DNA from: an uncultured Eubacteriales bacterium
Lineage (GTDB): Bacteria > Bacillota > Clostridia > Oscillospirales > Oscillospiraceae
DNA length: 64,000 bases
Direction: 5' to 3'
Assembly (NCBI GenBank): GCA_900317905.1
Contig: ONIN01000008.1
Coordinates: 1-64,000, forward strand
The notes under the pieces were generated by a model. The model was not told the DNA's origin and searched no databases. It saw only the letters and a list, made by a program, of their open reading frames with translations. Below are positions 9,131 through 18,722 of the stretch, piece after piece. Position 1 is the first letter of the stretch; each line of letters starts with the position of its first letter. A program made the position numbers and the translations under genes.

Positions 9131-10387
9131 ATGGAAAAAACATGTTTTGTGATTATGGGATACGGTGTAAAAAACAACCTAAATCTCGATTTGACATACA
9201 CTATGATTATTAAACCATGTATAGAAGAAAACAGATTAATTCCGTTTCCATTATACGCTGAAAGTGAATATAACGCTTTTAGATGCGATGAAATATCCGG
9301 TTCCACCGCAATTGACTATAAATTTGTAACATGTCTAAACGGTGCTGATATAGTAATTGCAGATATTAGTACGATGAATGCAAATGCAATTTATGAACTT
9401 GGCGCAAGGCATGCGTTAAAACCAAGGTCAACTATCCTTTTGTGTGCCAAAGAAAAAGGCCATGAGTTTAATTTCTTTGATATCACATATGTTCCAATTC
9501 TTTTTTACGAACATTCGGGAATGGCATTAGAGCCAAAATCAGTTTCAGCTGCAAGAGAAAAGCTAAATAAATGTTTGGACTTTGCTATTAATTCATCCTC
9601 ACCTTTTCCCGACAACCCTATTCAAAGAGCTTTGATTGAAAAGCAGTCATATGATGGTAATCTAAATCCTGAGCCAAGCATTTATGAACTTTACGTAAAA
9701 GGCAAACACGAATTAGATATCAATGACCCTAAAAGTGCTGTAGTAACCTTAACAGAACTATATAAAAGTGCACCATCAGAAGAAAACTTGTTGCTTTTAT
9801 CTTTGGCACAATACAAAATAGCGGAAATGGATGGGAGCTGCAAAGGATTAGTTGAGTGCATTAACTTCATCAGAAGTAATATTAGTGTTGAAGACTCAAC
9901 ATCTGAGTATCTTTTTGGTCGCCTAGCTGCAATTAGCTTACGTATTTTTAACTTATCTGGAGATCAACAGTATTACCATGATGCATTAACCTATTATCGA
10001 CGAGGTGCTGCCTATAGTAAGAAGAACCTATATTGTCCAAGAAACTATTGCGCGCTCCTTTTTAGAATATATGAGCTTACAGATGACATGAACATTATTC
10101 GAGAGTACTATTATACAGCGATTCATTTTGCGAAATTGTTCATAAATTCTAATGTAACAGTAAAGAACTCAGGAGATTATAATGACAGAGTTTATTATCA
10201 GTACAATGTAAATGATTTAAAATCCATTACGGAAGGAGAATACATTAATTTTGAAAAGATGTGTCGAAGGCTAGAAATGGACTCCGATATTACCACCAGG
10301 CAGAAGGAAACGATTGAAAAAGGAATTCACAAGTTAAAGGAAGATATCGAGCAAATGTATAGTAGAGTTAATCCTGTCTCAGATTGA
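9131..10387 (+). CDS. TIR/deoxyribosyltransferase-like protein with TPR-like C-terminus
   Basis: 418 residues from ATG 9131 (GGAGGG 7 bases upstream). The N-terminal 130 residues form a Rossmann-like nucleotide-processing domain. It has CFVIMGYG at 5-12, RCDEISGS at 51-58 and ADIVIADISTMNANAIYELG at 72-91, with Glu89 in the place of the catalytic Glu of TIR NADases and nucleoside deoxyribosyltransferases. This pattern is known from bacterial proteins carrying a 'TRAFs-binding' (DUF4071-like) TPR region. Residues about 190-370 are helical repeats (SPLYELYVKG-type, ALTYYRRGAAY). Such proteins occur in prokaryotic conflict systems. It converges on and overlaps by 20 bases with the next gene, and a SIR2-like gene follows. 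The NAD- or nucleotide-degrading role is inferred. Confidence 0.75.
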   Translation: MEKTCFVIMGYGVKNNLNLDLTYTMIIKPCIEENRLIPFPLYAESEYNAFRCDEISGSTAIDYKFVTCLNGADIVIADISTMNANAIYELGARHALKPRSTILLCAKEKGHEFNFFDITYVPILFYEHSGMALEPKSVSAAREKLNKCLDFAINSSSPFPDNPIQRALIEKQSYDGNLNPEPSIYELYVKGKHELDINDPKSAVVTLTELYKSAPSEENLLLLSLAQYKIAEMDGSCKGLVECINFIRSNISVEDSTSEYLFGRLAAISLRIFNLSGDQQYYHDALTYYRRGAAYSKKNLYCPRNYCALLFRIYELTDDMNIIREYYYTAIHFAKLFINSNVTVKNSGDYNDRVYYQYNVNDLKSITEGEYINFEKMCRRLEMDSDITTRQKETIEKGIHKLKEDIEQMYSRVNPVSD

Positions 10388-10925
10388 GAGACAAATAATA
10401 ATCGAATACTTCTCCTGCCCATATTCGAATGTTGCGACAAACAGTATCGTCCGAAAAGAAAGTCTCAATATTAGTCAGAGCGAAAGGATCAGTTTTTGTG
10501 CAGAATCGTCCACCTTGCAAGATTCCTTCTTCTCGAATTCCTATTTCATTCATAATAAGGAGAGGGAGATCATTAAGGATGCCTATTGTTCCCTCAATCT
10601 GACAGAAGGGGCTAGTTAACGCTTGCCCCGAGACATCAATTTCCTGAGGATAAAAGAAAGCTGGATTTTCTGCTCCTCCCCTTTTTTTGAACCCCTTGTC
10701 GATATAGTATTGTCTAAATGCAACTACAATGATGCCGTAGCACCTTTTTATCATTCCTTTTAAATAATTCATAGAATCAGAAAGGTCATAGCAATCTGCC
10801 CGCAAAGTAATCGTTTCAATACCAAGTTTATCAAGCATTTGTTGAAGTCTATCTAAAAAAAACTCTTGTTCTATTAAAAATGGATTTGGCCGGCTTAGAA
10901 AAACTGTAATTCTTTCTTTCTTCAT
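10368..10925 (-). CDS. uncharacterised protein, possible nucleotide-binding effector or sensor
   Basis: 185 residues from ATG 10925 (GGTGGTG upstream); a GTG four codons earlier is possible. The layout is alpha/beta: FLSRPNPF near the start, a helix LDRLQQMLDKLGI, a strand ETITLRADCYDLSDSM, MIKRCYGIIVVAFRQYYI, then SPFCQIEGTIGILNDLPLLIM and REEGILQGGRFC. The order of strands and the CYGIIVV/NDLPLLIM pair resemble TIR-, SLOG- or deoxyribosyltransferase-like folds, but no catalytic motif is certain. It is read towards the preceding gene and overlaps its 3' end by 20 bases, so the two may be regulated against each other. The function is unknown. Confidence 0.6.
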   Translation of the reverse strand: MKKERITVFLSRPNPFLIEQEFFLDRLQQMLDKLGIETITLRADCYDLSDSMNYLKGMIKRCYGIIVVAFRQYYIDKGFKKRGGAENPAFFYPQEIDVSGQALTSPFCQIEGTIGILNDLPLLIMNEIGIREEGILQGGRFCTKTDPFALTNIETFFSDDTVCRNIRIWAGEVFDYYLSLNLRQD

Positions 10926-11119
10926 TACTTGCACCACCCAATAAACACCTATACTGTTTCTTCCAATGCAACAGATAATTAGAAATTATCCTGCAATAAA
11001 CTTGGAGAACGAAGATAGTTTTACTTGAAGTGGAGCAAAAGGGATGCGGTTTGCGCAATTTCAGATGACATAATAGACAGCAAATAATTGAGTGATTATT
11101 CAAAAGGAAGTTATAAGAG

Positions 11120-12124
11120 ATGCAGCCAGCGCTTAATAATCAGTTTCCATCTCGCGGAATTGGACGTCCACAGATTGTGCTTTTGGGTAATGGCCTGGAG
11201 TATGAGTTACAAGGCAGTTGGGATGAACTGGTCGATGCCCTCACCGCGCCGGAACTTCGGGGCCATGTGCCAAAGGAAATGAAAGACATGCCGTTTCCTT
11301 TGCGATATGAGTTTCTGTCGACATCGCCTTCCATGCCATATCCTTTGAATGGCAATAGTATTGCGCTTCAAAATCAACAGCTTTTAGGCGCAATGAAAAA
11401 CATGTGCCACGAAAGCAATGCCTATATGAAACGTCTGCCCGAATTAGAAGCGGATCATATTTTTACGACGAATTACTCCTATTGCATAGAGAAAGGGTTC
11501 AACGAAAAGTTGGACTTTACGAATCCCCAAACAAGATCGCGACGGCGCTTTGATTTACGGAAAGCGGAGCGGGGGAATGGACCCAAAGTAAAGCAGGAGC
11601 GAACCTATCATCTTAGTACGGGCTATTCCTTAACGGATGGAAAGCACCGACCAACTGGGATCTGGCATATCCATGGTGAGTGCGGTAATTCGCAGGGGAT
11701 TATACTAGGACATGACAAGTATTGTCGTTTGTCAAGCCGCATTGAATCCGTTTGTGATCTGCCAAACGCAGCGAATACAAAACGTTACCACGGCCATCCG
11801 GAAGAGCGCCGGATGCTGACGTTTTATTCTTGGCCGGAGCTTTTTTTGTTTGCCGATGTTTACATACTCGGACTCAAAATGCACGAATGTGAGTTTGACC
11901 TATGGTGGCTGCTCCGGCGCAAGCAACGAGAGCAATATGCAGATGGCCGAGTCTATTTTTACGAAAGACGACCAACTGAAGGATTCAGTGAGTCGCGTTT
12001 TCGGCTATTGGAAGCGCACGGAGTCCTTATGGAAGACGTCGGGCACACGACGGAGGACGCATATCAGGAGTTCTACTTTGACGCGCTGGATGATATTCAA
12101 AAGAAAATCGCAATTCACAGGTGA
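11120..12124 (+). CDS. SIR2-like domain protein
   Basis: 334 residues; AAGGAAG lies 9 bases before ATG 11120. SIR2-like features are LLGNGLEYELQGSW (about 21-34), HIFTTNYSYCIE (113-124, the TTNYD-type motif), IWHIHGE (181-187) and ILGHDKY (196-201). A C-terminal LGLKMHECEFDLWWLLRRK (249-267) matches the GxSLxExDfd region of SIR2-like proteins. Many bacterial SIR2-like proteins are NADases in anti-phage systems (Thoeris-, DSR- and pAgo-associated types). This one carries no obvious extra domain. It is close to the TIR-like gene at 9131 and a tyrosine recombinase, which fits a defence cassette. The NADase role is inferred. Confidence 0.8.
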   Translation: MQPALNNQFPSRGIGRPQIVLLGNGLEYELQGSWDELVDALTAPELRGHVPKEMKDMPFPLRYEFLSTSPSMPYPLNGNSIALQNQQLLGAMKNMCHESNAYMKRLPELEADHIFTTNYSYCIEKGFNEKLDFTNPQTRSRRRFDLRKAERGNGPKVKQERTYHLSTGYSLTDGKHRPTGIWHIHGECGNSQGIILGHDKYCRLSSRIESVCDLPNAANTKRYHGHPEERRMLTFYSWPELFLFADVYILGLKMHECEFDLWWLLRRKQREQYADGRVYFYERRPTEGFSESRFRLLEAHGVLMEDVGHTTEDAYQEFYFDALDDIQKKIAIHR

Positions 12125-12157
12125 TGACAAATACCCGATTTACTGAAACAGAAATGA

Positions 12158-12188
12158 AATAGCACCCTCGGGTCTTGAGGGTGCTATT
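12158..12188. terminator. convergent-gene hairpin
   Basis: A perfect 12-bp stem AATAGCACCCTC/GAGGGTGCTATT with a 7-base loop, between the convergent SIR2-like and recombinase genes. The U-runs are weak on both sides. It probably stops both transcripts. Confidence 0.7.
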
Positions 12189-12216
12189 CATGTAAAAAAG
12201 TACATGAAGCAGTGTG

Positions 12217-13131
12217 CTAATTATCAATTGTAATGCTATTGCGAGGATGCTTTGTAGCGAGAATACTACGGAGTTTTGAGGATGAAACGTGGGTGTAGAT
12301 TTGTGTTGTTGAAATTGAACTGTGGCCCAGCAGATGCTGAATATATCGCAGATCCACGTCTGCATCCAGCAGCAGAGTAGCAAAGGAATGACGGAACATG
12401 TGCGGCGTGATATGTAATTGTGCGTCAATGACCTTGACATATTTATTGAGAATCAGCCTCACGGATTGATCTGATAAGGGACAGCCTCGGCGGTTTAGAA
12501 AATAGAAGTTGCTTTCATTGGGTTGCTCAGCCTCTCTGTATGCCGTTAAAATCTGGATTACCTCTTGATTTTCGATCTGAATCATACGCTCTTTTCTCCC
12601 TTTTCCCCGAATGCGAATGAGACCCTCGACCAAGTCGACGTCTTGTTCCGTGAGTCCACATAACTCTGAAACGCGCATACCGGTAGCAAAAAGAAGCTCC
12701 ATGACTGCGGCTTCGCGCAGGGCAGTTCTTCTTGCCGTAGCGCCGTTTGCGTGGTGCACCTTCTGGTGTGCCTCGATCAGCATTTGCTCTATGATACGAA
12801 GGGGAACAACTCTGGGCAATGTGCGAGTTGGCGGCATCTTTAGGCGAATTCCAAGAAATGGGTTTTCGTCTAAGAGCTGTTCTTCATATAGATAGCCACA
12901 AAATACTTTGACAGAGGCGATCTTGCGCTTCACACTTCGTGGCTTGAAATGTGCATTTAAACACGAAATATAGGATAGAATGCTCTCTCGTGTGATATTG
13001 CTATCATAACGTGCCAGATGGGAGAAAAACTGCGCGAGATCAGTTTTATATCCTTTGATTGTTTTCTCGTCCAAATCTTTTTGAGATTTGCAGAATGCCA
13101 GATACTGCTGAACAGAATTAGACAATTCCAT
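12217..13131 (-). CDS. XerC/XerD-like tyrosine recombinase
   Basis: 304 residues from ATG 13131 (GGAGGG close upstream). The N-terminal SAM-like core-binding domain covers about 1-90 (YLAFCKSQKDLDEKTIKGY). The catalytic domain covers about 105-300. All active-site residues are visible: Arg in ATGMRVSELCGL, Lys in RGKGRKER, His-x-x-Arg in HMFRHSFATLLL, His in LLGHSSIS, and Tyr in TTQIYTHV. It is similar in size to chromosomal XerD but lies in an accessory region among defence-like genes, so it more likely moves or resolves a mobile element. It is not the integrase linked to the tRNA-Arg site. Confidence 0.9.
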   Translation of the reverse strand: MELSNSVQQYLAFCKSQKDLDEKTIKGYKTDLAQFFSHLARYDSNITRESILSYISCLNAHFKPRSVKRKIASVKVFCGYLYEEQLLDENPFLGIRLKMPPTRTLPRVVPLRIIEQMLIEAHQKVHHANGATARRTALREAAVMELLFATGMRVSELCGLTEQDVDLVEGLIRIRGKGRKERMIQIENQEVIQILTAYREAEQPNESNFYFLNRRGCPLSDQSVRLILNKYVKVIDAQLHITPHMFRHSFATLLLDADVDLRYIQHLLGHSSISTTQIYTHVSSSKLRSILATKHPRNSITIDN

Positions 13132-13381
13132 GGGTCCCTCCAAAATAGTAAGAATCATGGAATATATCATACAACATTGGATGAGAGTTTTGAAACATTA
13201 AATGTATAGATGTACAATTGAGTATATGCTGTGGTTGTTGCAATGTGTGGGTTAAAACCTTAGCGAAAACTATTTTGAATACGCAATTGACTTCGTGGAA
13301 ATCCTATCGTATGATTCTATTGAGAATGATTGCATCAAGATGCAAAATATTTCAATAAGGAAAATGGCGAAATAGAGTTCC

Positions 13382-14627
13382 AACGAAAATGCTACTTGAA
13401 TAAGCTGATTCTAAATAAGCATAACGGATTGATCAAAGTCATTACTGGAATTAGAAGATGCGGAAAACCATATCTGCTTTTTTTCTCTTTTTAGAGCACA
13501 CCTGCTTGTAGAGGGAATGCAAGAGAATCATATCATTGAGATTGCCTTTGATTCCTTTGAAAACAAATAATACCGAGATCCAGAAGTGCTATACCCGTAT
13601 ATTAAAGGATTGCTGCAAGATGATGGAATGTACTATCTCCTTCTGAACGAGGTGCAGTTTTTGGATGAGTTCGAATCTGTGTTAAATGGATTCATGCGGA
13701 TCAAAAATGTAGATGTTTATGTAACGGGCAGTAATGCAAAGTTTCTCTCCAAAGATATCATTACAGAGTTTCGCGGCAGGGGAGACGAATTGCATATTGG
13801 GCCACTCAGTTTTGCGGAGTTTATGGCCGCCTATGACGGCAACAAATATGACGGCTGGAATGAGTAAATATTGTACGGAAGGCTGCCTCCTGTCGTTCTA
13901 CTTCCGACCACCGAGCAAAAAACAGAGCTGTTAAAAAGCCTGTTTGAGGAAACATATATTAATGATATTGTCGGGCGGCATAGAGTGCGTAATCGAGATG
14001 AATTGGAGGAGCTACTGAACATCCTATCATTTGGCATTGGCTCATTTACCAATCCCAAAAACTGTCGGACACTTTTAAGAGTGTAAAGCATATCTCCATC
14101 AGCACCAATACAATTAAAATAATTTGGAGTATTTAACTGACGCATTCTTGATAGAAGCAGCGCACCGTTATGATATCCGAGGGAAGAGATATATCGATAC
14201 GCCTCTTAAATACTATTTTACTGACATTTTTACTGACATTGGGTTACGAAATGCACAAATTAGTTTCCGGCAGTAGGAAGAAACGCATACGATGGAAAAT
14301 ATTATTTACAATGAACTTCGTGCTCGAGGATTTAATGTAGATGTGGAAATTAGTCAACGTGATCAAAATGGAAAGGCGAGCCGAAAACAACTTGAAATAG
14401 ATTTTGTTTGCAATAAGGGATCAAATCGCTGTTATATTCAATCTGCATTTGCATTGCCCACACGAGAAAAGACTAATCAGGAACAACGCTCTCTGCTTCG
14501 TGTTGAAAATAATTTTAAGAAAATAATAGTTGTAAAAGATGCATCAGGCCCCTGGTATACCGAAGAAGGAGTTTTGGTAATGAGTGTTTATGATTTCCTT
14601 TTGGATATGGAAAGCACGGAATGTTGA
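13382..14627 (+). pseudogene. decayed AAA ATPase of the DUF4143 family
   Basis: Pieces of one protein appear in order but in shifting frames. A Walker A remnant ITGIRRCGKPYLL has Ser/Thr replaced by Pro. A Walker B-like YYLLLNEVQFLDEF and a sensor piece VTGSNAKFLS with TEFRGRGDE follow. Then come ETYINDIVGRHRVRN and a C-terminal nuclease-like piece ENIIYNELRARGFNVDVE..QLEIDFVCN. Stops interrupt it at about 13494, 13568, 13865 and 14084, and several more lie in 14085-14290. The order AAA_14 then DUF4143 is that of the family, whose role is unclear. The gene is dead. Confidence 0.82.
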
Positions 14628-15071
14628 TGTGATAGATACCCTTGTAGAAATTATTTGGCGCGAATTATAAGATTAAGAAGCAGGGGGATCACTTACTAAC
14701 TGATTAACAAAGAATTTGGATGCAGACGATTGCTACAGTGATGAGAGATAGCTATATTTAAACATATTTCAGCATCTTCAATATGATTAGCATCCAAGCG
14801 TAGAAAGCTTTACTATACTGTCGAGTGGAAAGAGAAAAATGCCTTTGCACGGAAGGACTTTTCCATTGGTGGTAATTAACTGTTTGACTTCTGTTCAATC
14901 AAGACTACAGTTACAAATTCCAACACTAGAGAAAGGGGGATGGGACTTGCCGCTTGATGACCGCAATTTGAGTTGGAGATCGTCGGAATTTCGATCATTC
15001 CAGCGAAGTGATTATCACAATTCGTCATCCCCCCCAAAAAATTGATTTTTGTGGCATATTGAAATCGGCAG
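14628..15071. other. gap without a recognisable gene
   Basis: About 440 bp of AT-rich sequence. A frame at 14839-15045 has no family resemblance and only a weak start. It probably holds decayed DNA upstream of the HD/PRTase promoter. Confidence 0.5.
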
Positions 15072-15100
15072 TGGACAGATGATGCGGCTTTTGGTATAAT
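15072..15100 (+). promoter_or_regulatory. promoter of the HD/PRTase module
   Basis: TGGACA (15072-15077), a 17-base spacer and TATAAT (15095-15100) with TG one base upstream of the -10. It lies 58 bases before the first gene of the module and is a strong sigma-A type promoter. Confidence 0.72.
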
Positions 15101-15157
15101 AAATAATTACCAGTGGAACGATAAACTCATCCAGAAAAACTATAGGAGGAGAGAAAG

Positions 15158-15580
15158 TTGAACTTAGAAATATCTATTTTTTTGCGAAAGCTATTGGCAA
15201 GTCTATACCAAAGCGGTGTAAGGGATATACCGTTTTCTGGTGCTTCGTATAATGCAGGTGTGAAGGCGCTCCAATCCTCCCTGGAGAAAATGGTTCCAGA
15301 AGATACTTTCGAAAAAGTATCGGACGCTTTTGTAAAAACACCAGTACAAGAAGAGTACAATCAACTTCAGGATTTGCTCATTGAGCTTAATGGCGATATT
15401 ATAGGGTTTTCATCTATGAAAAATCCGTATTGGAGAATGTTGAGTATCAATATGACTCCATATTATGCTAAAAAAATACTTGATGAGCCGACAAGCCTTC
15501 AAATTTCCAATGAACAATTTTCTGTAATTGCTAACCACTTTTGTGAAGCAGCGGGTGTGGATGTATGGGAAAGGTTTTAG
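15158..15580 (+). CDS. uncharacterised small partner of the HD/PRTase protein
   Basis: 140 residues from TTG 15158 with AGGAGGA 7 bases upstream. No family is recognised. It is soluble and mostly helical, with a conserved-looking start FLRKLLASLYQSGVRDIPFSG and a middle part LIELNGDIIGFSSMKNPYW. It overlaps the next gene by 16 bases and shares its promoter, so the two are very likely made together. It could be a sensor, inhibitor or specificity factor for the large protein. Existing two-gene annotations of HD proteins should be searched for it. Confidence 0.78.
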   Translation: MNLEISIFLRKLLASLYQSGVRDIPFSGASYNAGVKALQSSLEKMVPEDTFEKVSDAFVKTPVQEEYNQLQDLLIELNGDIIGFSSMKNPYWRMLSINMTPYYAKKILDEPTSLQISNEQFSVIANHFCEAAGVDVWERF

Positions 15581-18348
15581 AAATACTGACGGGAAGGGAT
15601 TCTTGTCAAGAACTTGATCAGTTACGTTGCGAGATTGAGATTTTTACGAAAATGTTACTCAGCAAATATATGGAAAAAACAAAATTGTATTGCAGTCAAC
15701 ATTCTCTCTCTCCAAATAATACCAAGAATTTTTATGATGCTGTTTGGGGGACAATTGAAATTAACGAGGGTGAAATATTTATATTGAACAGCCCACTCCT
15801 TCAACGACTTCGCAGAATCAAACAGATAGGTCTTGCTGATCTTTTATACAGTAGTGCAAACCACAGTCGCCTTTCCCATACGCTCGGAGTATTACAGACA
15901 GCTTCTTCTATGTGGGCACAAATTGAACGTGAATTAGGAAAGAAGGGCGTGGCGGTTGATGATGACATTGAGCAAATCATACGACTTGCCGCAATATTTC
16001 ACGATTGTGGACATATGTTTTGTAGTCATGCATCAGAGCGATTCTTTCAAGCGGATAGCTATAGTGAAAAATATGAGACAATTGAAAAAGTAAGGGGACA
16101 TTTCAAGAAAAAATTACAAATCAAGCCCTCTTTATCAGAAATTATATCTTTACTCATAGTTAATTCGCCCGACATTCGGGAATTACTTTCTACACTTGAT
16201 AATGGGTTGAATCAGCTTCAATTTAATAATAATAAGCAAGATGTTATTGTTGAAAAGATTTGCTGTCTTATTATAGGATTTCCCTTTTCAGCAAAGACGA
16301 TACCTTATTCCCAAATTATCAGTGGACAGATTGATTCCGATAAGCTAGATTACTTGCGACGGGATTCCCATATGACAGGTGTTCCTGTCGCCGTAGATAT
16401 GTCACGCGTTTTCCAGAAGCTGCGCATGGTTCCAACCAAACAGCAGTATAGCATGCTGTCTGACGCAGGTGAATCTGCCGAGAAAATATATAAACTTGGA
16501 ATAGCACCTGCGGCCATTAATACGGTAGATCAGTTAATTATCTCGCGCTATATGATGTTTGAAAACATTTATTTTCATCAAAAAGTGCTCACCGCAGAAG
16601 AAATGTTGCGATATGCACTTCAGAAACTTGATAGAAGTACTAGTGGTCTGCTGGATAATTTTTCTGTAATCATGCAATTCGATGATGCCACTATTGTTAA
16701 TGGTAACTTTAAGAAATCCGTTGACGAAATTGCAGATACTCAATATCATATCAAAGATGAAACTGTATTTAACGAGGCATGTGCGCTCTTGTCTGAACTG
16801 AGCTTTAGAAATTTGTTTAAACGATGTATATCTTTTACGAGCGAAAATTTAACAAATGTTGGACAATTAGAGACCTCGTTTTATTCCAAGACCTTTGTCT
16901 ATAGAGATTTGGACTCGCAAAAAACATTTTTGGAGGCAGTAAAGTCTGAAGTAGTAAAGATTAAGGGCTTATTAGAAGAAAAATATCATTATTCTAATAA
17001 AACAGATATTCTTCTTATTATCACTCCTGAAATATCTGCAGCATCTCTAAATAGCAATATCGCAATTGCCGACAAAATCAATAGAGATCGCAACATGGTA
17101 TTTGAGGCAGATAACTGGTTAAAAAGCCGGTCAACCCGAAAGCCGCAGAACTACCTTGTTTCCTATGAGGAAGATCGCTATATTGTTTATATAGCAGCAG
17201 AAAAGGTACTCTTTCGTGAACATGGCCTACTAATTAATGACACGATTATTTTTGACGAAACTGATGAAGCGGAAATTACCAACATTAAACGAGTGCTTGA
17301 CAGTGCGGGATATTATAAAGATGCATTTGTATTAATTCCTGATGAGGAGCTTAAGCGGTATGCGCCAAAAATTGAAGCTTTGGTGGATAAATGGAAAACA
17401 TATGAGCGCTTTGATACCGAACGAGGGGGAAGGAGAAGCATTGATGCTATAAGTTTGAGTTCATTCATAAAACAATTCTACCGTTTTCGTGAAGAGCTTC
17501 ATGATTTTGATGTATTTGTACGCGGGTGCCTAGATTTGTTGGAAAACGTGCGAGTAATAACACGCTCAGATATTCTTGCCGCTTTGAAAACAAACTTGAA
17601 CGAAATAATGACAAGATATAATTGTTCTTCCGATCAGATGCAAATATGTTGTCTAGGTACTGTACAGGATGGAGGAAGTCAAATCTCATATCAGATTAAT
17701 GATGTAAATAATATTTATGAAGAATGTTACCAAAAGGCGCCTTTTTCGGTCTGTAGACTTGATGACTTGACACCAGGAGAGTTGAAACCAGTGATTGTCT
17801 TCATTGAAGATGCATTTTCCTCAGCAAGACAGATTACATCAATATTTGAAACGTATATGGGTGTTCCAATCGAACAGCGTCAAACTGCCGAAGTTCATGT
17901 CAAAGAACTCTCAGATGAAATGAAAGAAAAACTAAAGCAGACAAAAATTATTTTCTCTTTTCTTTTCTATAACCGATCCAACGAAGAAAAATTCTTGGAA
18001 AGATTACGTGAATTAGGGCTCCAAGATGTACATTTGGTTTCTTATGATGATTTCCCAGACGGCTATTTTATGCGTCAAAACATTGTAGATAGGGATGGAC
18101 AAGATACCGCTTACAAATATTACGAGGCGGCTGGTAAAATGCTGATTCGGGAAAAGGCCTATGAGAACGGACAGCTGAAAGCAAATTGGGATAATGACAG
18201 AATTCAAAGTAGCTACCTTGGCTATAATAACGATCAGCAACTAATTGTTTTTCCGTGGAATACACCTACATATACAATGACGGCGCTTTGGTTAGGCTCA
18301 AAGCGTGAGCAATGGTACCCATTGTTTCAGCGAGTTGATAAATCGTGA
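15565..18348 (+). CDS. HD-domain (dNTPase-like) protein fused to a phosphoribosyltransferase-like domain
   Basis: 927 residues. The N-terminal half is an HD phosphohydrolase of the SAMHD1/dGTPase type. It has RLRRIKQIGL (81-90), a His in SRLSHTLGVLQTA (H105), the HD pair with a further His in AAIFHDCGHMFCSH (H146, D147, H150, H155), and DKLDYLRRDSHMTGV (258-272, the distal metal Asp). The C-terminal part, about 630-927, looks like the phosphoribosyltransferase-type domain found in conflict systems. It has VIVFIEDAFSSARQ (743-756, the PRPP-binding acidic loop), SFLFYNRSNEEKF, and LGYNNDQQLIVF..NTPTYT near the end. The family suggests dNTP or nucleotide hydrolysis coupled to base/ribose transfer; the actual substrate is unknown. 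It has a 16-base overlap with the upstream partner gene and ends at a strong terminator. Confidence 0.82.
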   Translation: MGKVLEILTGRDSCQELDQLRCEIEIFTKMLLSKYMEKTKLYCSQHSLSPNNTKNFYDAVWGTIEINEGEIFILNSPLLQRLRRIKQIGLADLLYSSANHSRLSHTLGVLQTASSMWAQIERELGKKGVAVDDDIEQIIRLAAIFHDCGHMFCSHASERFFQADSYSEKYETIEKVRGHFKKKLQIKPSLSEIISLLIVNSPDIRELLSTLDNGLNQLQFNNNKQDVIVEKICCLIIGFPFSAKTIPYSQIISGQIDSDKLDYLRRDSHMTGVPVAVDMSRVFQKLRMVPTKQQYSMLSDAGESAEKIYKLGIAPAAINTVDQLIISRYMMFENIYFHQKVLTAEEMLRYALQKLDRSTSGLLDNFSVIMQFDDATIVNGNFKKSVDEIADTQYHIKDETVFNEACALLSELSFRNLFKRCISFTSENLTNVGQLETSFYSKTFVYRDLDSQKTFLEAVKSEVVKIKGLLEEKYHYSNKTDILLIITPEISAASLNSNIAIADKINRDRNMVFEADNWLKSRSTRKPQNYLVSYEEDRYIVYIAAEKVLFREHGLLINDTIIFDETDEAEITNIKRVLDSAGYYKDAFVLIPDEELKRYAPKIEALVDKWKTYERFDTERGGRRSIDAISLSSFIKQFYRFREELHDFDVFVRGCLDLLENVRVITRSDILAALKTNLNEIMTRYNCSSDQMQICCLGTVQDGGSQISYQINDVNNIYEECYQKAPFSVCRLDDLTPGELKPVIVFIEDAFSSARQITSIFETYMGVPIEQRQTAEVHVKELSDEMKEKLKQTKIIFSFLFYNRSNEEKFLERLRELGLQDVHLVSYDDFPDGYFMRQNIVDRDGQDTAYKYYEAAGKMLIREKAYENGQLKANWDNDRIQSSYLGYNNDQQLIVFPWNTPTYTMTALWLGSKREQWYPLFQRVDKS

Positions 18349-18454
18349 AAACGAGTTGGCTGGCTGTAGAAAAATTACTGCACCAAAAGACTATCGTTTT
18401 TTTAGATTGAAGTGAGTACCATGATGATTTTACAGCTGGATTCAATTTGAGATG

Positions 18455-18502
18455 AAAAACCCGAGAGTATTCCGGTTTTATTTCCGAAATCTCTCGGTTT
18501 TT
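18455..18502 (+). terminator. terminator of the HD/PRTase module
   Basis: AAAAACCCGAGAG pairs with CTCTCGGTTTTT (one bulged C). The loop contains a smaller TTCCGG..CCGAA fold. TTCTGGTTTT follows. Confidence 0.65.
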
Positions 18503-18660
18503 CTGGTTTTGAGTCAAAGAAATGAGACTGCCGCAAGGTAGTGTGGTAGTGTCAAGAATTATGCACAAATTTGTTTGCAGACTCTGCGAATGAAGTCAGC
18601 CAGCCAAAGAGACATCGTTCTTTTAAAATTGCTCTTCAAGAGCCGGCTTCCGTTATTGGG

Positions 18661-18722
18661 GCTTTCAGCATGACACTCCCCTGGCTCCACTAGGGGGTGA
18701 ATAAAAAGCTTTGGCAAATAAT
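18661..18722 (+). repeat. palindrome-bearing repeat, copy 1
   Basis: This segment contains CCCCTGG...CTAGGGGG followed by TGAATAAAAAGCTTTGGCAAAT. It is about 80% identical to 19004-19061. Between the copies lie further short palindromes (GCCCCTTTCAGGGG near 18882, CCCCCCTGGGG near 18914, CACTAGTTCACTAGTG near 18931). The 18349-19063 gap has no gene and looks like mobile-element ends or debris. Confidence 0.6.

Noticed and set aside
12217..13131. Chromosomal XerC/XerD
   Set aside because: All catalytic residues are present, but the accessory context and defence-like neighbours make an element recombinase more likely; I did not assign a xer symbol.
14839..15045. 68-codon frame in the gap before the HD/PRTase module
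   Set aside because: No ribosome site, no recognisable family, and sequence drift typical of decayed DNA.
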